A DNA stretch of 33,580 nucleotides from Nocardia vinacea NBRC 16497 (GCF_000308835.1 NZ_BAGN01000025.1:1-33580), one strand, 5' to 3'. Positions 1 through 9,418 are shown, counted from the stretch's first letter. Translations and numbers: made by a program. Notes: generated from the letters alone by a model not told the origin.

Positions 1-160
1 GATCGCCGGACTGGTTGCCTGTTATCTCGGCCTGAATGTCAAAGGTGGTCCCAAGAGTGTCGGTGATGCGGTGAATCAGACCGTTGTCTTCGCCTTTATG
101 GCCCTGTTCGTGGTGAATGTCGTGGTCACCGCTGTCGGTATCAAGTTCGCGGTGCGGTGA
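1..160 (+). CDS. yrbE4A: YrbE4A-type Mce permease, C-terminal end (partial)
   Basis: Only the last 52 residues are in the window; the reading frame begins at base 2 and stops with TGA at 158-160. The piece holds the end of one hydrophobic segment, a GLNVKGG loop, and a last membrane span (FAFMALFVVNVVVTAVGI). The GxxxKGGxxxVGxAVNxxVV pattern is the conserved C-terminal part of the MlaE/YrbE permease family. The product pairs with YrbE4B in the inner membrane as the permease of the Mce lipid importer. The next gene starts four bases after its stop, so the two are co-translated. The identification as the A member rests on its place before a second YrbE and mceA. Confidence 0.9.
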   Translation, partial: IAGLVACYLGLNVKGGPKSVGDAVNQTVVFAFMALFVVNVVVTAVGIKFAVR

Positions 161-164
161 GGCG

Positions 165-1016
165 ATGGCGTTCGTAATCCAATCCCGCTTCCCGCGTACC
201 GTGCGGCGAGTGCGTCGCTTTTCGAACTCGCTCGATTCGCTGGGTAAACATGCGGTGTTCTATGCGCAGACAATCGGTTCCATCCCGCGCGCACTGATCT
301 ACTATCGCACCGAGACCATTCGTTTGATCGCCGAAATCAGCATGGGCACAGGCGCTTTGGCGGTTATCGGCGGCACCGTCGTCATCGTCGGATTTCTCAC
401 GCTGTTCACCGGCGGCACCATCGCGGTACAGGGTTACAGTTCGCTCGGCAATATCGGCGTCGAGGCGCTGACGGGCTTCTTCGCGGCATTCATCAATGTG
501 CGCATCGCGGCGCCGGTGATCTCCGGAATCGGTTTGGCCGCAACCATCGGCGCGGGTTCGACCGCGCAGCTCGGTGCCATGCGGGTGGCCGAGGAGATCG
601 ACGCACTGGAGTCCATGGCGATCCGGCCTGTGCCGTATCTGGTCGGCACCCGGGTGCTCGCGGGCATGATCGCGATCGTGCCGCTGTACGCGCTCGCGGT
701 GATCTGCTCGTTCATCGCCAGCCGATTCGCCACCGTGGTCATCTACGGGCAGTCGGCCGGCGTCTACGACCACTACTTCTCCACCTTCCTGATCCCCAGC
801 GACATCCTCTGGTCCTTCGCCCAGGCGATCTTCATGGCCTTGGCGGTCATGATGATTCACACCTACTACGGCTACAACGCCGCGGGCGGACCGGTCGGCG
901 TCGGGATCGCGGTCGGCAACGCGGTACGGGCCTCGCTGGTCGCGGTGGTCACGGTGACACTGCTGATCTCGCTGGCCATCTACGGCACCTCCGGCAACTT
1001 CCATCTCTCCGGGTAG
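165..1016 (+). CDS. yrbE4B: YrbE4B-type Mce permease
   Basis: This 283-residue protein is a complete MlaE/YrbE permease subunit of an Mce transporter. An in-frame codon at 117 lies inside yrbE4A; the ATG at 165, giving MAFVIQSRFP, matches the usual family start. After a basic N-terminus there are several hydrophobic segments, the GAGSTAQLGAMRVAEEIDAL stretch in the middle (the EExDAL signature of MlaE, the presumed contact with the ATPase), and a GPVGVGIAVGNAVRAS loop before the last membrane span. Family knowledge says two YrbE proteins form the channel base and an MceG-type ATPase, not encoded here, drives transport. It is followed at six bases by mce4A. Confidence 0.95.
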   Translation: MAFVIQSRFPRTVRRVRRFSNSLDSLGKHAVFYAQTIGSIPRALIYYRTETIRLIAEISMGTGALAVIGGTVVIVGFLTLFTGGTIAVQGYSSLGNIGVEALTGFFAAFINVRIAAPVISGIGLAATIGAGSTAQLGAMRVAEEIDALESMAIRPVPYLVGTRVLAGMIAIVPLYALAVICSFIASRFATVVIYGQSAGVYDHYFSTFLIPSDILWSFAQAIFMALAVMMIHTYYGYNAAGGPVGVGIAVGNAVRASLVAVVTVTLLISLAIYGTSGNFHLSG

Positions 1017-1022
1017 AGCGGT

Positions 1023-2234
1023 ATGGCAACGAAGCAATCGGGAAGCGGCCTCGGCGCGGCACTGCGCGGCGGGCTCGGGCTCAAGCTCGCCGGGCTCGGC
1101 ATGGTGATCGCGCTGGTCGCGGTCGTGTCCGTCGCGATGGTCATGTTCTTCGGCGGATTCACCAAGACGGTGACCGTCACGGTGGACGCACCGCGCAGCG
1201 GCTTGGTGCTCGATCCCGACGCCAAGGTGAAGATCCGCGGCGTGGAGATCGGTCGGGTCTCGGAGATCAAGCAGACCGCCGACGGTGCGAAGCTGACGCT
1301 GGCGATGGATCCCGAACTGCTGAAAATGGTTCCGTCCAATGCGACCGTGGATATCAAGTCCACCACGGTATTCGGCGCCAAGTACATCAATTTCACTGCG
1401 CCGGACCAGGCTTCGTCGACCCCGCTGAAGCCGGGATCGACCGTGACGGCCGAATCGGTGACCGTCGAATTCAATACGCTGTTCCAGCATCTGACCGATG
1501 TGCTGCAGAAGATCGAGCCGGAAAAGCTCAATGCCACACTGTCGGCGCTGGGCACCGCGCTGCAGGGGCGCGGCGAGAAGCTCGGTGATCTGCTCGCCCG
1601 CAGCGATGCCTACCTGCGCGACATCAATCCGAGTCTGCCTGCACTGCGAAGGGATCTGGTCTCCTCGACCGGTGTCACCAATCTGTATGCCGACACCGTG
1701 CCGGATCTGCTGCGCACCACCGATAACGCGACCGTGACGGCCAGAACGCTCGTCGAGGAGCAGGAGAACGTCGATGCGATGCTGGCCAACCTCATCGGAC
1801 TGGCCGATACCACCGGCTCGGTGCTGCACGAGAACGAACAACCGCTGGTGACGGCGCTGGATCTGCTGCGTCCGACCACCCAGCTGCTCAACGACTACAA
1901 GCCCGCGCTGTACTGCCTGGTCGTCGGCCTGGCCAATGTGCTCCCGATCGGTGAGGACATCTTCGGCGGACGGTTCGACGCGGTGCCGCTCAATGCGAGT
2001 TTCATGCCGGGCGCCGATGCCTACCAGTACCCGGAGGATCTGCCGAAGGTGAATGCCACCGGCGGGCCGCACTGTGAGGGTGTGCTGGACCGGGTGCCGG
2101 ACAGCCACGCGAACTTCGTGGTCACCGATACCTCACAGGGTCACGTGTGGACGCCGTCGACGACGACACATCTGAACGGGCCCAAGGTGTTCCAGCTGCT
2201 GTTCGCCGGATTGCCGGGGGTGGGGCAGCTGTGA
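1023..2234 (+). CDS. mce4A: MceA-family substrate-binding protein
   Basis: A 403-residue protein with a short basic N-terminus, one membrane anchor at about residues 24-45, then the MCE/MlaD domain (VTVDAPRSGLVLDPDAKVKI, then RGVEIGRV) to about residue 130 and a long helical region typical of Mce proteins. Six such proteins, A to F, are thought to assemble into a tube that carries lipid across the periplasm. The mycobacterial Mce4 set imports cholesterol; assignment to the Mce4 class here rests on synteny with otsA and on the two downstream Mce-associated proteins, so the substrate is inferred. Starts ATG six bases after yrbE4B; its stop overlaps the next start. Confidence 0.93.
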   Translation: MATKQSGSGLGAALRGGLGLKLAGLGMVIALVAVVSVAMVMFFGGFTKTVTVTVDAPRSGLVLDPDAKVKIRGVEIGRVSEIKQTADGAKLTLAMDPELLKMVPSNATVDIKSTTVFGAKYINFTAPDQASSTPLKPGSTVTAESVTVEFNTLFQHLTDVLQKIEPEKLNATLSALGTALQGRGEKLGDLLARSDAYLRDINPSLPALRRDLVSSTGVTNLYADTVPDLLRTTDNATVTARTLVEEQENVDAMLANLIGLADTTGSVLHENEQPLVTALDLLRPTTQLLNDYKPALYCLVVGLANVLPIGEDIFGGRFDAVPLNASFMPGADAYQYPEDLPKVNATGGPHCEGVLDRVPDSHANFVVTDTSQGHVWTPSTTTHLNGPKVFQLLFAGLPGVGQL

Positions 2235-3259
2235 AACCACACGCGACAACAGTCAAGCTGACGATCTTTACGCTGGTGATGGCGCTGGTATTGGCCGGAC
2301 TGGTGGTGGTGTTCAGCCAGATGCGCTTCGCCAGGGAGACCGGCTATCACGCGGTCTTCACCAACTCCTCCGGCATGCTGGACGGTGCGAAGGTTCGAAT
2401 CGCCGGTGTGCCGGTGGGTTCGGTGACCGGGGTGCATGTCGGCAAGGACAACCTCGCCCACGTCGATTTCGATGTGGACAGCAAGTACCGGCTCTACACC
2501 AGCACCAAGGCGACCATCCGCTACGAAAACCTGGTCGGGGACCGGTATCTCGAACTGCTGGAGGGGCCGGGCACCGCGAAGGTGATGTCCAAGGGCAGCA
2601 CCATCGGCCTCGATCGCACCTCGCCCGCACTCGATCTGGATATGTTGCTCGGTGGCTTCAAACCGCTGCTGCGCGGCCTCGATCCGGCTCAGGTCAATGA
2701 TCTGACCGAGGCACTGCTGCAGGTTTTCCAGGGCCAGGGTGGCACGCTTGTCGCGCTGCTGAACAGTTCCGGATCGTTCGCCAAAACCCTCGCCGATCGA
2801 GATGCGTTGATCGGCAGCGTGATCGAGAATCTGAAGACCGTGCTCGCCACGATCGATGACCGCGATCAGCAGTTCGCCACCACACTCGAGGAATTGCAGC
2901 GGCTGGTCAGCGGTTTGGCCGCCGATAAGGATCCGATCGGTGCCGCCCTGCCGCGAATCGCCGGTGCGACAGGGGATCTGACCGAACTGCTGCAGCAGGC
3001 CCGGCCGGATCTGAAGACCACCATCGAGCAGACCGGCACCGTCGCCGCGACTCTCGACGACGGCTCCGACACCGTCCAGTGGGTGCTCGATCGGCTGCCC
3101 GAAACCTACAAGAAGCTGGTCCGGATCGGTTCCTACGGGTCGTTCCTGAATATGTACGTGTGCGGCACGAACTTCATTGTCGACGGGCCGGACGGCAAGC
3201 CGATGCACATCACCCTGCCCGGTATGCAGACGACGGGAAGGTGTGCGAAGAGCCGATGA
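2231..3259 (+). CDS. mce4B: MceB-family protein
   Basis: This 342-residue protein begins with GTG at 2231, which overlaps the mce4A stop in a GTGA. Starts further upstream in the frame are inside mce4A and are unlikely. The N-terminus (VKPHATTVKL) leads into one membrane helix (about 10-29), then an MCE domain with FTNSSGMLDGAKVRIAGVPV and a helical C-terminal part with repeated heptad-like leucines. Near the end is a conserved NMYVC cysteine region. It is one ring component of the lipid-transfer complex with the other five Mce proteins. Confidence 0.92.
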   Translation: MKPHATTVKLTIFTLVMALVLAGLVVVFSQMRFARETGYHAVFTNSSGMLDGAKVRIAGVPVGSVTGVHVGKDNLAHVDFDVDSKYRLYTSTKATIRYENLVGDRYLELLEGPGTAKVMSKGSTIGLDRTSPALDLDMLLGGFKPLLRGLDPAQVNDLTEALLQVFQGQGGTLVALLNSSGSFAKTLADRDALIGSVIENLKTVLATIDDRDQQFATTLEELQRLVSGLAADKDPIGAALPRIAGATGDLTELLQQARPDLKTTIEQTGTVAATLDDGSDTVQWVLDRLPETYKKLVRIGSYGSFLNMYVCGTNFIVDGPDGKPMHITLPGMQTTGRCAKSR

Positions 3260-4323
3260 AGGAAACTCGATCACGCGCGGTCTCGCTCGGCATCATCGGC
3301 ATTGTCGTCGCGACCACGGTCGCACTGTCCGCACTGCAGGTCGACCGGCTGCCGTTCATTCGCTCCGGCGCGACCTACGCCGCGTACTTCGCCGATGCGG
3401 GCGGACTGGTTCCCGGTGACAATGTGCAGGTCGCTGGTGTGCGCTCGGGACGCGTCGAGCAGGTGAAGCTGGACGGTGCGAAGGTCTACGTCCGGTTCAC
3501 GCTGGACGAGGGAATCGTGCTGGGCAATAAGACGAGTGCCGCCATCAAGACCAATACGGTGCTCGGCCGCAAATCGCTCGAGGTGACCCCGGCGGGCAGC
3601 GGTTCGACCCGGACGAACGACACGATTCCGCTGGACCGCACCACCTCGCCGTATTCGCTCACCGACGCGCTCGGCGATCTGACGAATACCGTCAAGGGCC
3701 TGGACATGGACCAGGTCAACCGGACGCTGGACGCGCTGTCCACGACCTTCGCCGATACGCCGGCCCCGCTGCGGTCGGCACTCGACGGCGTCACCCAACT
3801 CTCGCGCAGCCTGAATGCCAGGGACAAGGCGCTGACCGAGTTGCTCGGCCGGGCGCAGAACGTCACGAAGGTGCTCGCCGATCGCAGCAATCAGATCAAC
3901 GCGCTGCTGGTCGACGGCAATGACCTGCTCGGCGAATTGGATCGGCGGCGCGGCGCGCTCAGTCAGTTGATCGTGTACATCAACGGGCTGGCCCAACAGC
4001 TGACCGGCCTCGTCAACGACAACGAGGCGCAGCTGAAACCCACACTGGACCGGCTGAATTCGGTGCTCGCACTGCTGCAATCCAATAAAGACAACCTGTC
4101 GAAGGCACTAGATGGACTCGGTCCGTTCTCGGCCGCGCTCGGTGAGCAGGTCGGCAGCGGTCCGTACTTCCAGGCGTATGTCTCGAACGCGACCACGCGC
4201 GGCCTGCAGATCCTGGTCGACGCGCTGGTCTGGCCGCAGCATGTGCCGGACTCCTTCCGCGCATATCTGACCGACCCCGCGTTGCCGTCGATCGAGCCCG
4301 CGATTCAGGAGCCGCCGCGATGA
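3256..4323 (+). CDS. mce4C: MceC-family protein
   Basis: A 355-residue protein starting with ATG at 3256 in an ATGA overlap with mce4B. It has one N-terminal membrane helix (about residues 8-26), then an MCE domain (YFADAGGLVPGDNVQVAGVR, then SGRVEQVKL) and a long helical region rich in LxxL repeats (NQINALLVDGNDLLGELDRR). Length and order fit the C member of an mce operon. No cysteine lipobox is present, so it should be anchored by its N-terminal helix, with the MCE domain outside the inner membrane. Confidence 0.92.
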   Translation: MKETRSRAVSLGIIGIVVATTVALSALQVDRLPFIRSGATYAAYFADAGGLVPGDNVQVAGVRSGRVEQVKLDGAKVYVRFTLDEGIVLGNKTSAAIKTNTVLGRKSLEVTPAGSGSTRTNDTIPLDRTTSPYSLTDALGDLTNTVKGLDMDQVNRTLDALSTTFADTPAPLRSALDGVTQLSRSLNARDKALTELLGRAQNVTKVLADRSNQINALLVDGNDLLGELDRRRGALSQLIVYINGLAQQLTGLVNDNEAQLKPTLDRLNSVLALLQSNKDNLSKALDGLGPFSAALGEQVGSGPYFQAYVSNATTRGLQILVDALVWPQHVPDSFRAYLTDPALPSIEPAIQEPPR

Positions 4324-5588
4324 ATGCATTGCGCACTGTTCGTTCGGCACCGCGATGGGTGCGGGCGCTCGCGCTGGTCGTCATCGCCGCCCTGGTGATC
4401 GCCGGCGGGTGGTCACTGATATCGCGGATCGGAAAGACCTCGATCACCGCGTATTTCCCGTCCACGACCGGCCTGTACGCCGGTGACGAGGTGCGCGTGC
4501 TCGGGGTCGAGGTCGGCCGGATCGACTCCATCGATCCCGGTAAGGACCAGGTCCGGGTCGCGATGACACTCGATCGCGGCATCGAGATCCCCGCGGACGC
4601 CAAGGCGGTCATCATTTCGCCGTCGCTGGTGTCGGCGCGATTCATCCAGTTGGCCCCGGCCTACACCGGCGGGCCGAAAATGCACGACGGCAGCGTGATT
4701 CCGATCGAGCACACCGCGGTTCCGGTCGAATGGGATGACATCAAGGCCGAATTGTCCAAGCTGGCAACGACATTGGGTCCGGTTGGCGACGATAAGCAGG
4801 GCTCGTTCGGGCGGTTCGTGAATACCGCCGCCGACAATCTCGGCAATGGTAATGCGGAGGCGTTGCGCGATACCCTGCGCGAGCTGTCGCACACGCTGAG
4901 TACGTTGTCGGACGGGCGCACCGATCTGTTCGGCACCATCCGCAATCTGCAGCAGTTCGTGGATGTGCTGTCCAAGAGCAACGATCAGATCGTGCAGTTC
5001 GGCGGCCGGCTCGCCTCGGTCTCATCGGTGCTCGCGAATGTTTCCGGTGATCTCGGTGCCGGACTGGACAATCTCGACATCGCCGTCGGTGATGTGCAGC
5101 GGTTCATCCAAGAGCGCGGCGGGGCGCTGACCGAGGGTGTGCAGCGGTTGGCCGAGGTCACCCAGATCCTCGCGGATAAGCGGCCCCAACTCGAGCAGGT
5201 ATTGCATGCCGGGCCGACGTCGCTGGCGAACTTCTATCAGATCTATGACCCGGCCCAGGGCAGTCTCACCGGTGCCGTCGTCGCGCCGAACTTCGCCAAC
5301 CCGTTCGCCTTCCTCTGCGGCGCGGTCGAGGCGAACGATGCGAACGGTTCCGATCAGAGCGCCGCCCTGTGCCGCCAGTATCTGGCACCGGTCATCCAGC
5401 AGCTCATGATGAATTACCCACCGCTGCTCGCCAATCCGGCCTCCAACCAGACCGCGTTCCCGCACCAGCTCGTCTACAGTCCGCCGAGTTTGGCCGCGCG
5501 CGGGCCGAGTGATTCGGTGCCGCAATCGGATCCGGTCGCGGTGCCGAACGGTATTGCCGGGCTGGCCATTCCGGGAGGAGGGCGATGA
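4320..5588 (+). CDS. mce4D: MceD-family protein
   Basis: A 422-residue Mce protein. The N-terminal anchor (LALVVIAALVIAGGWSLI) is followed by the MCE domain (TAYFPSTTGLYAGDEVRVLG, then VEVGRID) and the SPSLVSARFIQL strand that is typical of MceD proteins. The C-terminal part after about residue 330 holds paired cysteines (FLCGAVEAND, AALCRQYL) and a proline-rich end. It starts with ATG overlapping mce4C by four bases. Confidence 0.92.
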   Translation: MNALRTVRSAPRWVRALALVVIAALVIAGGWSLISRIGKTSITAYFPSTTGLYAGDEVRVLGVEVGRIDSIDPGKDQVRVAMTLDRGIEIPADAKAVIISPSLVSARFIQLAPAYTGGPKMHDGSVIPIEHTAVPVEWDDIKAELSKLATTLGPVGDDKQGSFGRFVNTAADNLGNGNAEALRDTLRELSHTLSTLSDGRTDLFGTIRNLQQFVDVLSKSNDQIVQFGGRLASVSSVLANVSGDLGAGLDNLDIAVGDVQRFIQERGGALTEGVQRLAEVTQILADKRPQLEQVLHAGPTSLANFYQIYDPAQGSLTGAVVAPNFANPFAFLCGAVEANDANGSDQSAALCRQYLAPVIQQLMMNYPPLLANPASNQTAFPHQLVYSPPSLAARGPSDSVPQSDPVAVPNGIAGLAIPGGGR

Positions 5589-6805
5589 TGCGCATGCGAA
5601 TGGCCGGTGCGGCAATCGGATTGGCCGTCGTGCTCGGAGTCAGCGGCTGCGAATGGGACGGGCTCAATTCGCTGCCCCTGCCCGGTACGGCCGGAAGTGA
5701 CAACGGCTACGAAGTCAAAATCCAGATGCCCAATGTCACCACGCTGACCCGTAATTCGCCGGTCCGTGTGAACGACGTGACGGTCGGCACGGTGTCGAAG
5801 ATCGAGGTCGAGGGTTGGCACGCGCTGGTCACCGTCTCGTTGAACAACGATGTGAAGCTGCCCGCCAATGCGACCGCCCGAATCGGGCAGACCAGCCTGC
5901 TCGGCAGCAATCATCTGGAGCTCGCCGCGCCGAAAGATGTTCCGGCACAGGGTGAGCTGAAGAACGGCGATCTGATCCCGCTGGATCGGGCCGGTGTCTA
6001 TCCGACCACCGAGCAGACCCTGTCATCGCTGTCGGTGGTGCTCAACGGTGGCGGCATCAGTCAGCTCGAAACCATTACCCACGAGCTCAATGCCGCATTC
6101 AACGGTCGCGAGGATGCGATACGGGATCTGCTGCCGCAGCTGACCGAGCTGACCACCACACTGGATTCCCAGACCAAAGACATCATCGATGCGATGGGCG
6201 GACTTGACCGGTTCGCAGGCACGCTGGCCAAGCAGAAGGATCGGGTGGCCGCGGCGATCGAACAGATCCATCCGGCGCTCACCGTGCTCGCCGATCGGCG
6301 CGAGGACATCACGCATACCCTCACCGCCCTCGGTGATCTGAGCGATGTGGTGCAGCGGATCATCGCGCAGGGTGGGGACAATCTGAAGGCGAATCTGGCG
6401 AATCTGGCACCCGTGCTGGAAACGCTGGCCAGCACCGGGAACAGCCTGGTCGAGGTCCTGAAGCTGATCTTCACCTTCCCGTTCCCGATGAAGAACCTCG
6501 ATCACGCGGTCAAGGGCGATTACATGAACCTGATCATGACCGTCGATATCACGGGCAAGCGGTTGGATTCGAACTTCCTCACCGGCACGCCGCTCGGCGG
6601 TCGGTTCGGCGGGGTCGAGGGTGCACTCGGCGGTCTGGCCGGGACGGCGGAGGGCAATAGCAATCCGGCGACGGCACCGCTGCAGTCACCGGGCGCGACT
6701 CCGGCTCCGACGCCGAGTATCCCTGGGCTGCCGCCGATTCCGGGTCTGCCCGCGATTCCCGGCCTCACCGTTCCGCCCGCCGGGCAGGAAGGTGCGGGCC
6801 GATGA
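5585..6805 (+). CDS. mce4E: MceE-family lipoprotein
   Basis: A 406-residue protein and the lipoprotein member of the operon. The N-terminus MMRMRMAG is followed by a hydrophobic stretch and a lipobox V-S-G-C with Cys22 as the expected lipidated residue, which fits the E position in mce operons (LprK-like). The MCE domain follows (KIQMPNVTTLTRNSPVRVND). The last 45 residues are low-complexity and proline-rich with three imperfect IPGLPP units. Two adjacent ATGs at 5585 and 5588 are both possible starts; the first overlaps the mce4D stop. Confidence 0.93.
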   Translation: MMRMRMAGAAIGLAVVLGVSGCEWDGLNSLPLPGTAGSDNGYEVKIQMPNVTTLTRNSPVRVNDVTVGTVSKIEVEGWHALVTVSLNNDVKLPANATARIGQTSLLGSNHLELAAPKDVPAQGELKNGDLIPLDRAGVYPTTEQTLSSLSVVLNGGGISQLETITHELNAAFNGREDAIRDLLPQLTELTTTLDSQTKDIIDAMGGLDRFAGTLAKQKDRVAAAIEQIHPALTVLADRREDITHTLTALGDLSDVVQRIIAQGGDNLKANLANLAPVLETLASTGNSLVEVLKLIFTFPFPMKNLDHAVKGDYMNLIMTVDITGKRLDSNFLTGTPLGGRFGGVEGALGGLAGTAEGNSNPATAPLQSPGATPAPTPSIPGLPPIPGLPAIPGLTVPPAGQEGAGR

Positions 6806-8211
6806 AACTCACGCGATTCGTCCGGATCCAGTTGGCCATCTTCTCGGTGCTGACGGTGATCGGCTTGGTGGTCATGGGCGGTACCTATGTGGGTCTGCCC
6901 GCCATGTTCGGTATCGGCCGCTATGAGGTGACGGTAAAGCTGTTGGCCACCGGCGGGCTGTATCCCACGGCCAATGTCGCCTACCGCGGCACGAATGTCG
7001 GCAAGGTGGAAGAGGTTCGGCTCACCCCAACGGGTGTGGACGCGAAGCTGTCTATCAATAGCGATTACAAGATTCCGTCCGATGTCGACGCGTGGGTGCG
7101 CAGCGTCTCGGCCATCGGTGAACAGTACGTCGATCTGGTGCCCGTCGCGAATGCCAAGGGCGGCAACCTTTCCGACGGTTCGGTGATTGCGGTGGATCGC
7201 ACCAGGCTGCCCGAGGATATCGGCACCGTGCTCGATCGCTCCGATCGTCTGCTGTCCAGCATCGCCGATACCAAGCTCCGGCAGGTGATCGACGATGCGT
7301 TCAAGGCCTTCAACGGAGCCGGACCCGATCTGCAGAAGTTCATCGATTCCGCATCGCTGCTGGTGCAGGAGGCCCAGGCGAATGCCGAGCCGACCAAAGA
7401 TCTGCTGGAAAAGATCGGGCCGCTGCTGGATACGCAGAATCAGTCCGATGCGGCGATCCGGTCGTGGACCCAGGACCTGGCGACGGTCACCGACCAACTG
7501 CGCGCCCATGATCCGGCGCTGCGGAACGTCATCGAGAAGACGCCCGGCGCGGCACAGCAGGTGAGTTCGCTGTTCCAGGACCTGCGTCCGACCCTGCCGA
7601 TCCTGCTGTCGAATCTGGTCAGCGTGGGGCAGGTCGCGGTGACCTATCACTCGGGTCTGGAACAGATCCTCGTGATTTATCCGCCGCTGACCGCCGCGTT
7701 CTTGACGGTCATCCGCGGCCCCGTCGAATACGGTGCCGTGGTGGACTTCCACCTGGAACTCAACGATCCGCCCGGCTGCACCACCGGCTTCCTCACGCCG
7801 GAACAGCGCCGCTCGCCCGCCCAGCTCGACACCCCGGATACGCCGCCCGGGCTCTACTGCAAGGTGGCGCAGAACGCCAAGGAAGCCGTGCGCGGTATCC
7901 GCAATACGCCGTGCATGGAGGTGCCGGGTAAGCGGGCGCCATCGCCGGAGCTGTGCCGCGACCCGAACGGCTATGTGCCCGAAGGCAATAACCCGGCGTT
8001 CGGTCCGCCGCAGCCGGTGACACCGTCGGGTGACCCGATCGGCGATCAGGGCTCGACCCACCCGGCGGCACACAGTACGACATTGGATCCCGGCAGTGGG
8101 ACGTTCATGGGACCGGACGGACGCACGTACCGTCAGGGGGATATCGGAAAGGACGGATCCGGCACGATACCGTCGAGTTGGCAGGCGATGCTTCAGGAGC
8201 AGCAGCAATGA
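6802..8211 (+). CDS. mce4F: MceF-family protein
   Basis: A 469-residue Mce protein with an N-terminal membrane helix (about residues 9-28), an MCE domain (KLLATGGLYPTANVAYRGTN, then VGKVEEV) and the SAIGEQYVDLVP strand typical of MceF. The C-terminal third carries several cysteines (PPGCTTGF, LYCKVA, NTPCMEV, PELCRDP) that may form disulfides outside the membrane, and a hydrophilic tail with GPDGRTYRQGD. It is the sixth and last MCE protein, joined by four-base overlaps to both neighbours. Confidence 0.92.
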   Translation: MKLTRFVRIQLAIFSVLTVIGLVVMGGTYVGLPAMFGIGRYEVTVKLLATGGLYPTANVAYRGTNVGKVEEVRLTPTGVDAKLSINSDYKIPSDVDAWVRSVSAIGEQYVDLVPVANAKGGNLSDGSVIAVDRTRLPEDIGTVLDRSDRLLSSIADTKLRQVIDDAFKAFNGAGPDLQKFIDSASLLVQEAQANAEPTKDLLEKIGPLLDTQNQSDAAIRSWTQDLATVTDQLRAHDPALRNVIEKTPGAAQQVSSLFQDLRPTLPILLSNLVSVGQVAVTYHSGLEQILVIYPPLTAAFLTVIRGPVEYGAVVDFHLELNDPPGCTTGFLTPEQRRSPAQLDTPDTPPGLYCKVAQNAKEAVRGIRNTPCMEVPGKRAPSPELCRDPNGYVPEGNNPAFGPPQPVTPSGDPIGDQGSTHPAAHSTTLDPGSGTFMGPDGRTYRQGDIGKDGSGTIPSSWQAMLQEQQQ

Positions 8212-8936
8212 GTGAATCCAGTGTGGTCAAGGCCCGGCCAAGGCGACGGGCGGTGCGTTCGGCGGGCCCGCCGCCGGAGGACACCCTCCCGCTCGAGACC
8301 GAAGGTGTCGAGCTGACCAAGGCCGTCGATGTCACCGTCAAGGTGACGAAGTCGGATTCGGACAGTCCGAGCGATGATGCCGAACCCGTGACCACGCTGG
8401 AGATACCCAGCGTCGCGGATGTCGTCGATGACGCTCCGAAGTCCGGCCCGCCGCGCTGGGTGCTCATCGCAGGTGCCGCCGCGGCCGTGGTCGTCGCGAT
8501 CGCGCTGGTGATCGGCACCGGATTCTTCGCCTACAACCTGCACACCGCATCCGACCGCGATGCGCGGCGCGCGGACTACGTGCAGACCGCCAAGCAGGCG
8601 ATTCTCAATCTCACCACCATCAAGGACGACACCGCCAAGGCCGATATCGACCGCGTCCTCGCGGTGGCCTCAGGCGAACTCAAGGCCGAATACTCGCAGC
8701 GCAAGGACGCCTACGCGAGCGTGGTCGAACAGGCCAAGGTGAAGGCCACCGGTGAGATCATCGAATCCGCCATCGAGAGCGAGGACGGCGATTCGGCACG
8801 CGTGCTGGTCGCTGCCAAGCAGACCCTGACCAATGCGGGTATGGCGGATCCGCAGACGCGGTACTACCGATTCCGGGTCACCGTCACCCGCGGCGAAAAC
8901 GGGATCACCGCCTCACAAGTGGAGTTCGTGGCATGA
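8208..8936 (+). CDS. Mce-associated membrane protein (Mas/Mam type, first)
   Basis: A 242-residue protein starting ATG at 8208, which overlaps the mce4F stop. Residues 1-83 are charged, first basic then acidic, and predicted to be disordered; one membrane helix spans about 84-108 (WVLIAGAAAAVVVAIALVIG). The rest is an exposed domain of the SnoaL/NTF2-like kind found in Mce-associated proteins, ending in ASQVEFVA. In mycobacteria such proteins stabilise the Mce complex. The pair here corresponds by position to Rv3493c/Rv3492c at the mce4 locus (from memory). Confidence 0.85.
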   Translation: MSESSVVKARPRRRAVRSAGPPPEDTLPLETEGVELTKAVDVTVKVTKSDSDSPSDDAEPVTTLEIPSVADVVDDAPKSGPPRWVLIAGAAAAVVVAIALVIGTGFFAYNLHTASDRDARRADYVQTAKQAILNLTTIKDDTAKADIDRVLAVASGELKAEYSQRKDAYASVVEQAKVKATGEIIESAIESEDGDSARVLVAAKQTLTNAGMADPQTRYYRFRVTVTRGENGITASQVEFVA

Positions 8937-9418
8937 GTCGGCGTCTGATTCTGGTGGCGTCCGCGGTCGCCCTCGTCATCGTCGCGCTGGCGGCCGTCTG
9001 CGGCGTCACCGGATACAAATACTGGAACGACCGCAAGAGCGAACAGGCCCGCACCCAGGCGGTTCCGGCGGCACAGCGCACCGTCGAGGCGATGTTCACC
9101 TACAACTTCAAAACGGTGGACGCCGAATTGCCAAAGGCCGCCGACAATCTCGGCGGCAGCTTCCGCGACGACTACCTGAAACTGATCAAGGAAGCCATCG
9201 CCCCCGGCGCCAAGGAGAAGGAACTCAACGTCCAGGCCACCACCCAGGCCACCGGCGTAGTCTCCGCCGAACCCGCCCACGCAGTAGTCCTGCTCTACCT
9301 GAACCAGGTAAGCACCGGCAAGGACTCCCCCCAAGCGAACATCAGCACCAGCCGAGTCCGAGTAAGCCTCGACAAGGACAACGGCCGCTGGCTGGTATCC
9401 GCAGTAACGCCGATCTAA
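8933..9418 (+). CDS. Mce-associated membrane protein (Mas/Mam type, second)
   Basis: A 161-residue protein with an N-terminal membrane helix at about residues 4-25 and a periplasmic domain like that of the preceding gene (NGRWLVSAVTPI end, typical of the family). It starts with ATG in a four-base overlap and closes the operon. From about base 9240 to the stop the codon choice changes: GTA, CGA and AGC become common and C exceeds G, unlike the earlier operon genes. The 16-base core stem of a long hairpin begins about 33 bases after the stop. Confidence 0.85.
   Translation: MSRRLILVASAVALVIVALAAVCGVTGYKYWNDRKSEQARTQAVPAAQRTVEAMFTYNFKTVDAELPKAADNLGGSFRDDYLKLIKEAIAPGAKEKELNVQATTQATGVVSAEPAHAVVLLYLNQVSTGKDSPQANISTSRVRVSLDKDNGRWLVSAVTPI

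Noticed and set aside
141..2108. Very long open frame on the minus strand opposite yrbE4B and mce4A
   Set aside because: It is the mirror of strongly coding high-GC genes, is dominated by Arg, His, Asp and Gly, and has no domain. The same applies to the long minus frames under otsA (12332-14299), purB and ptrB.
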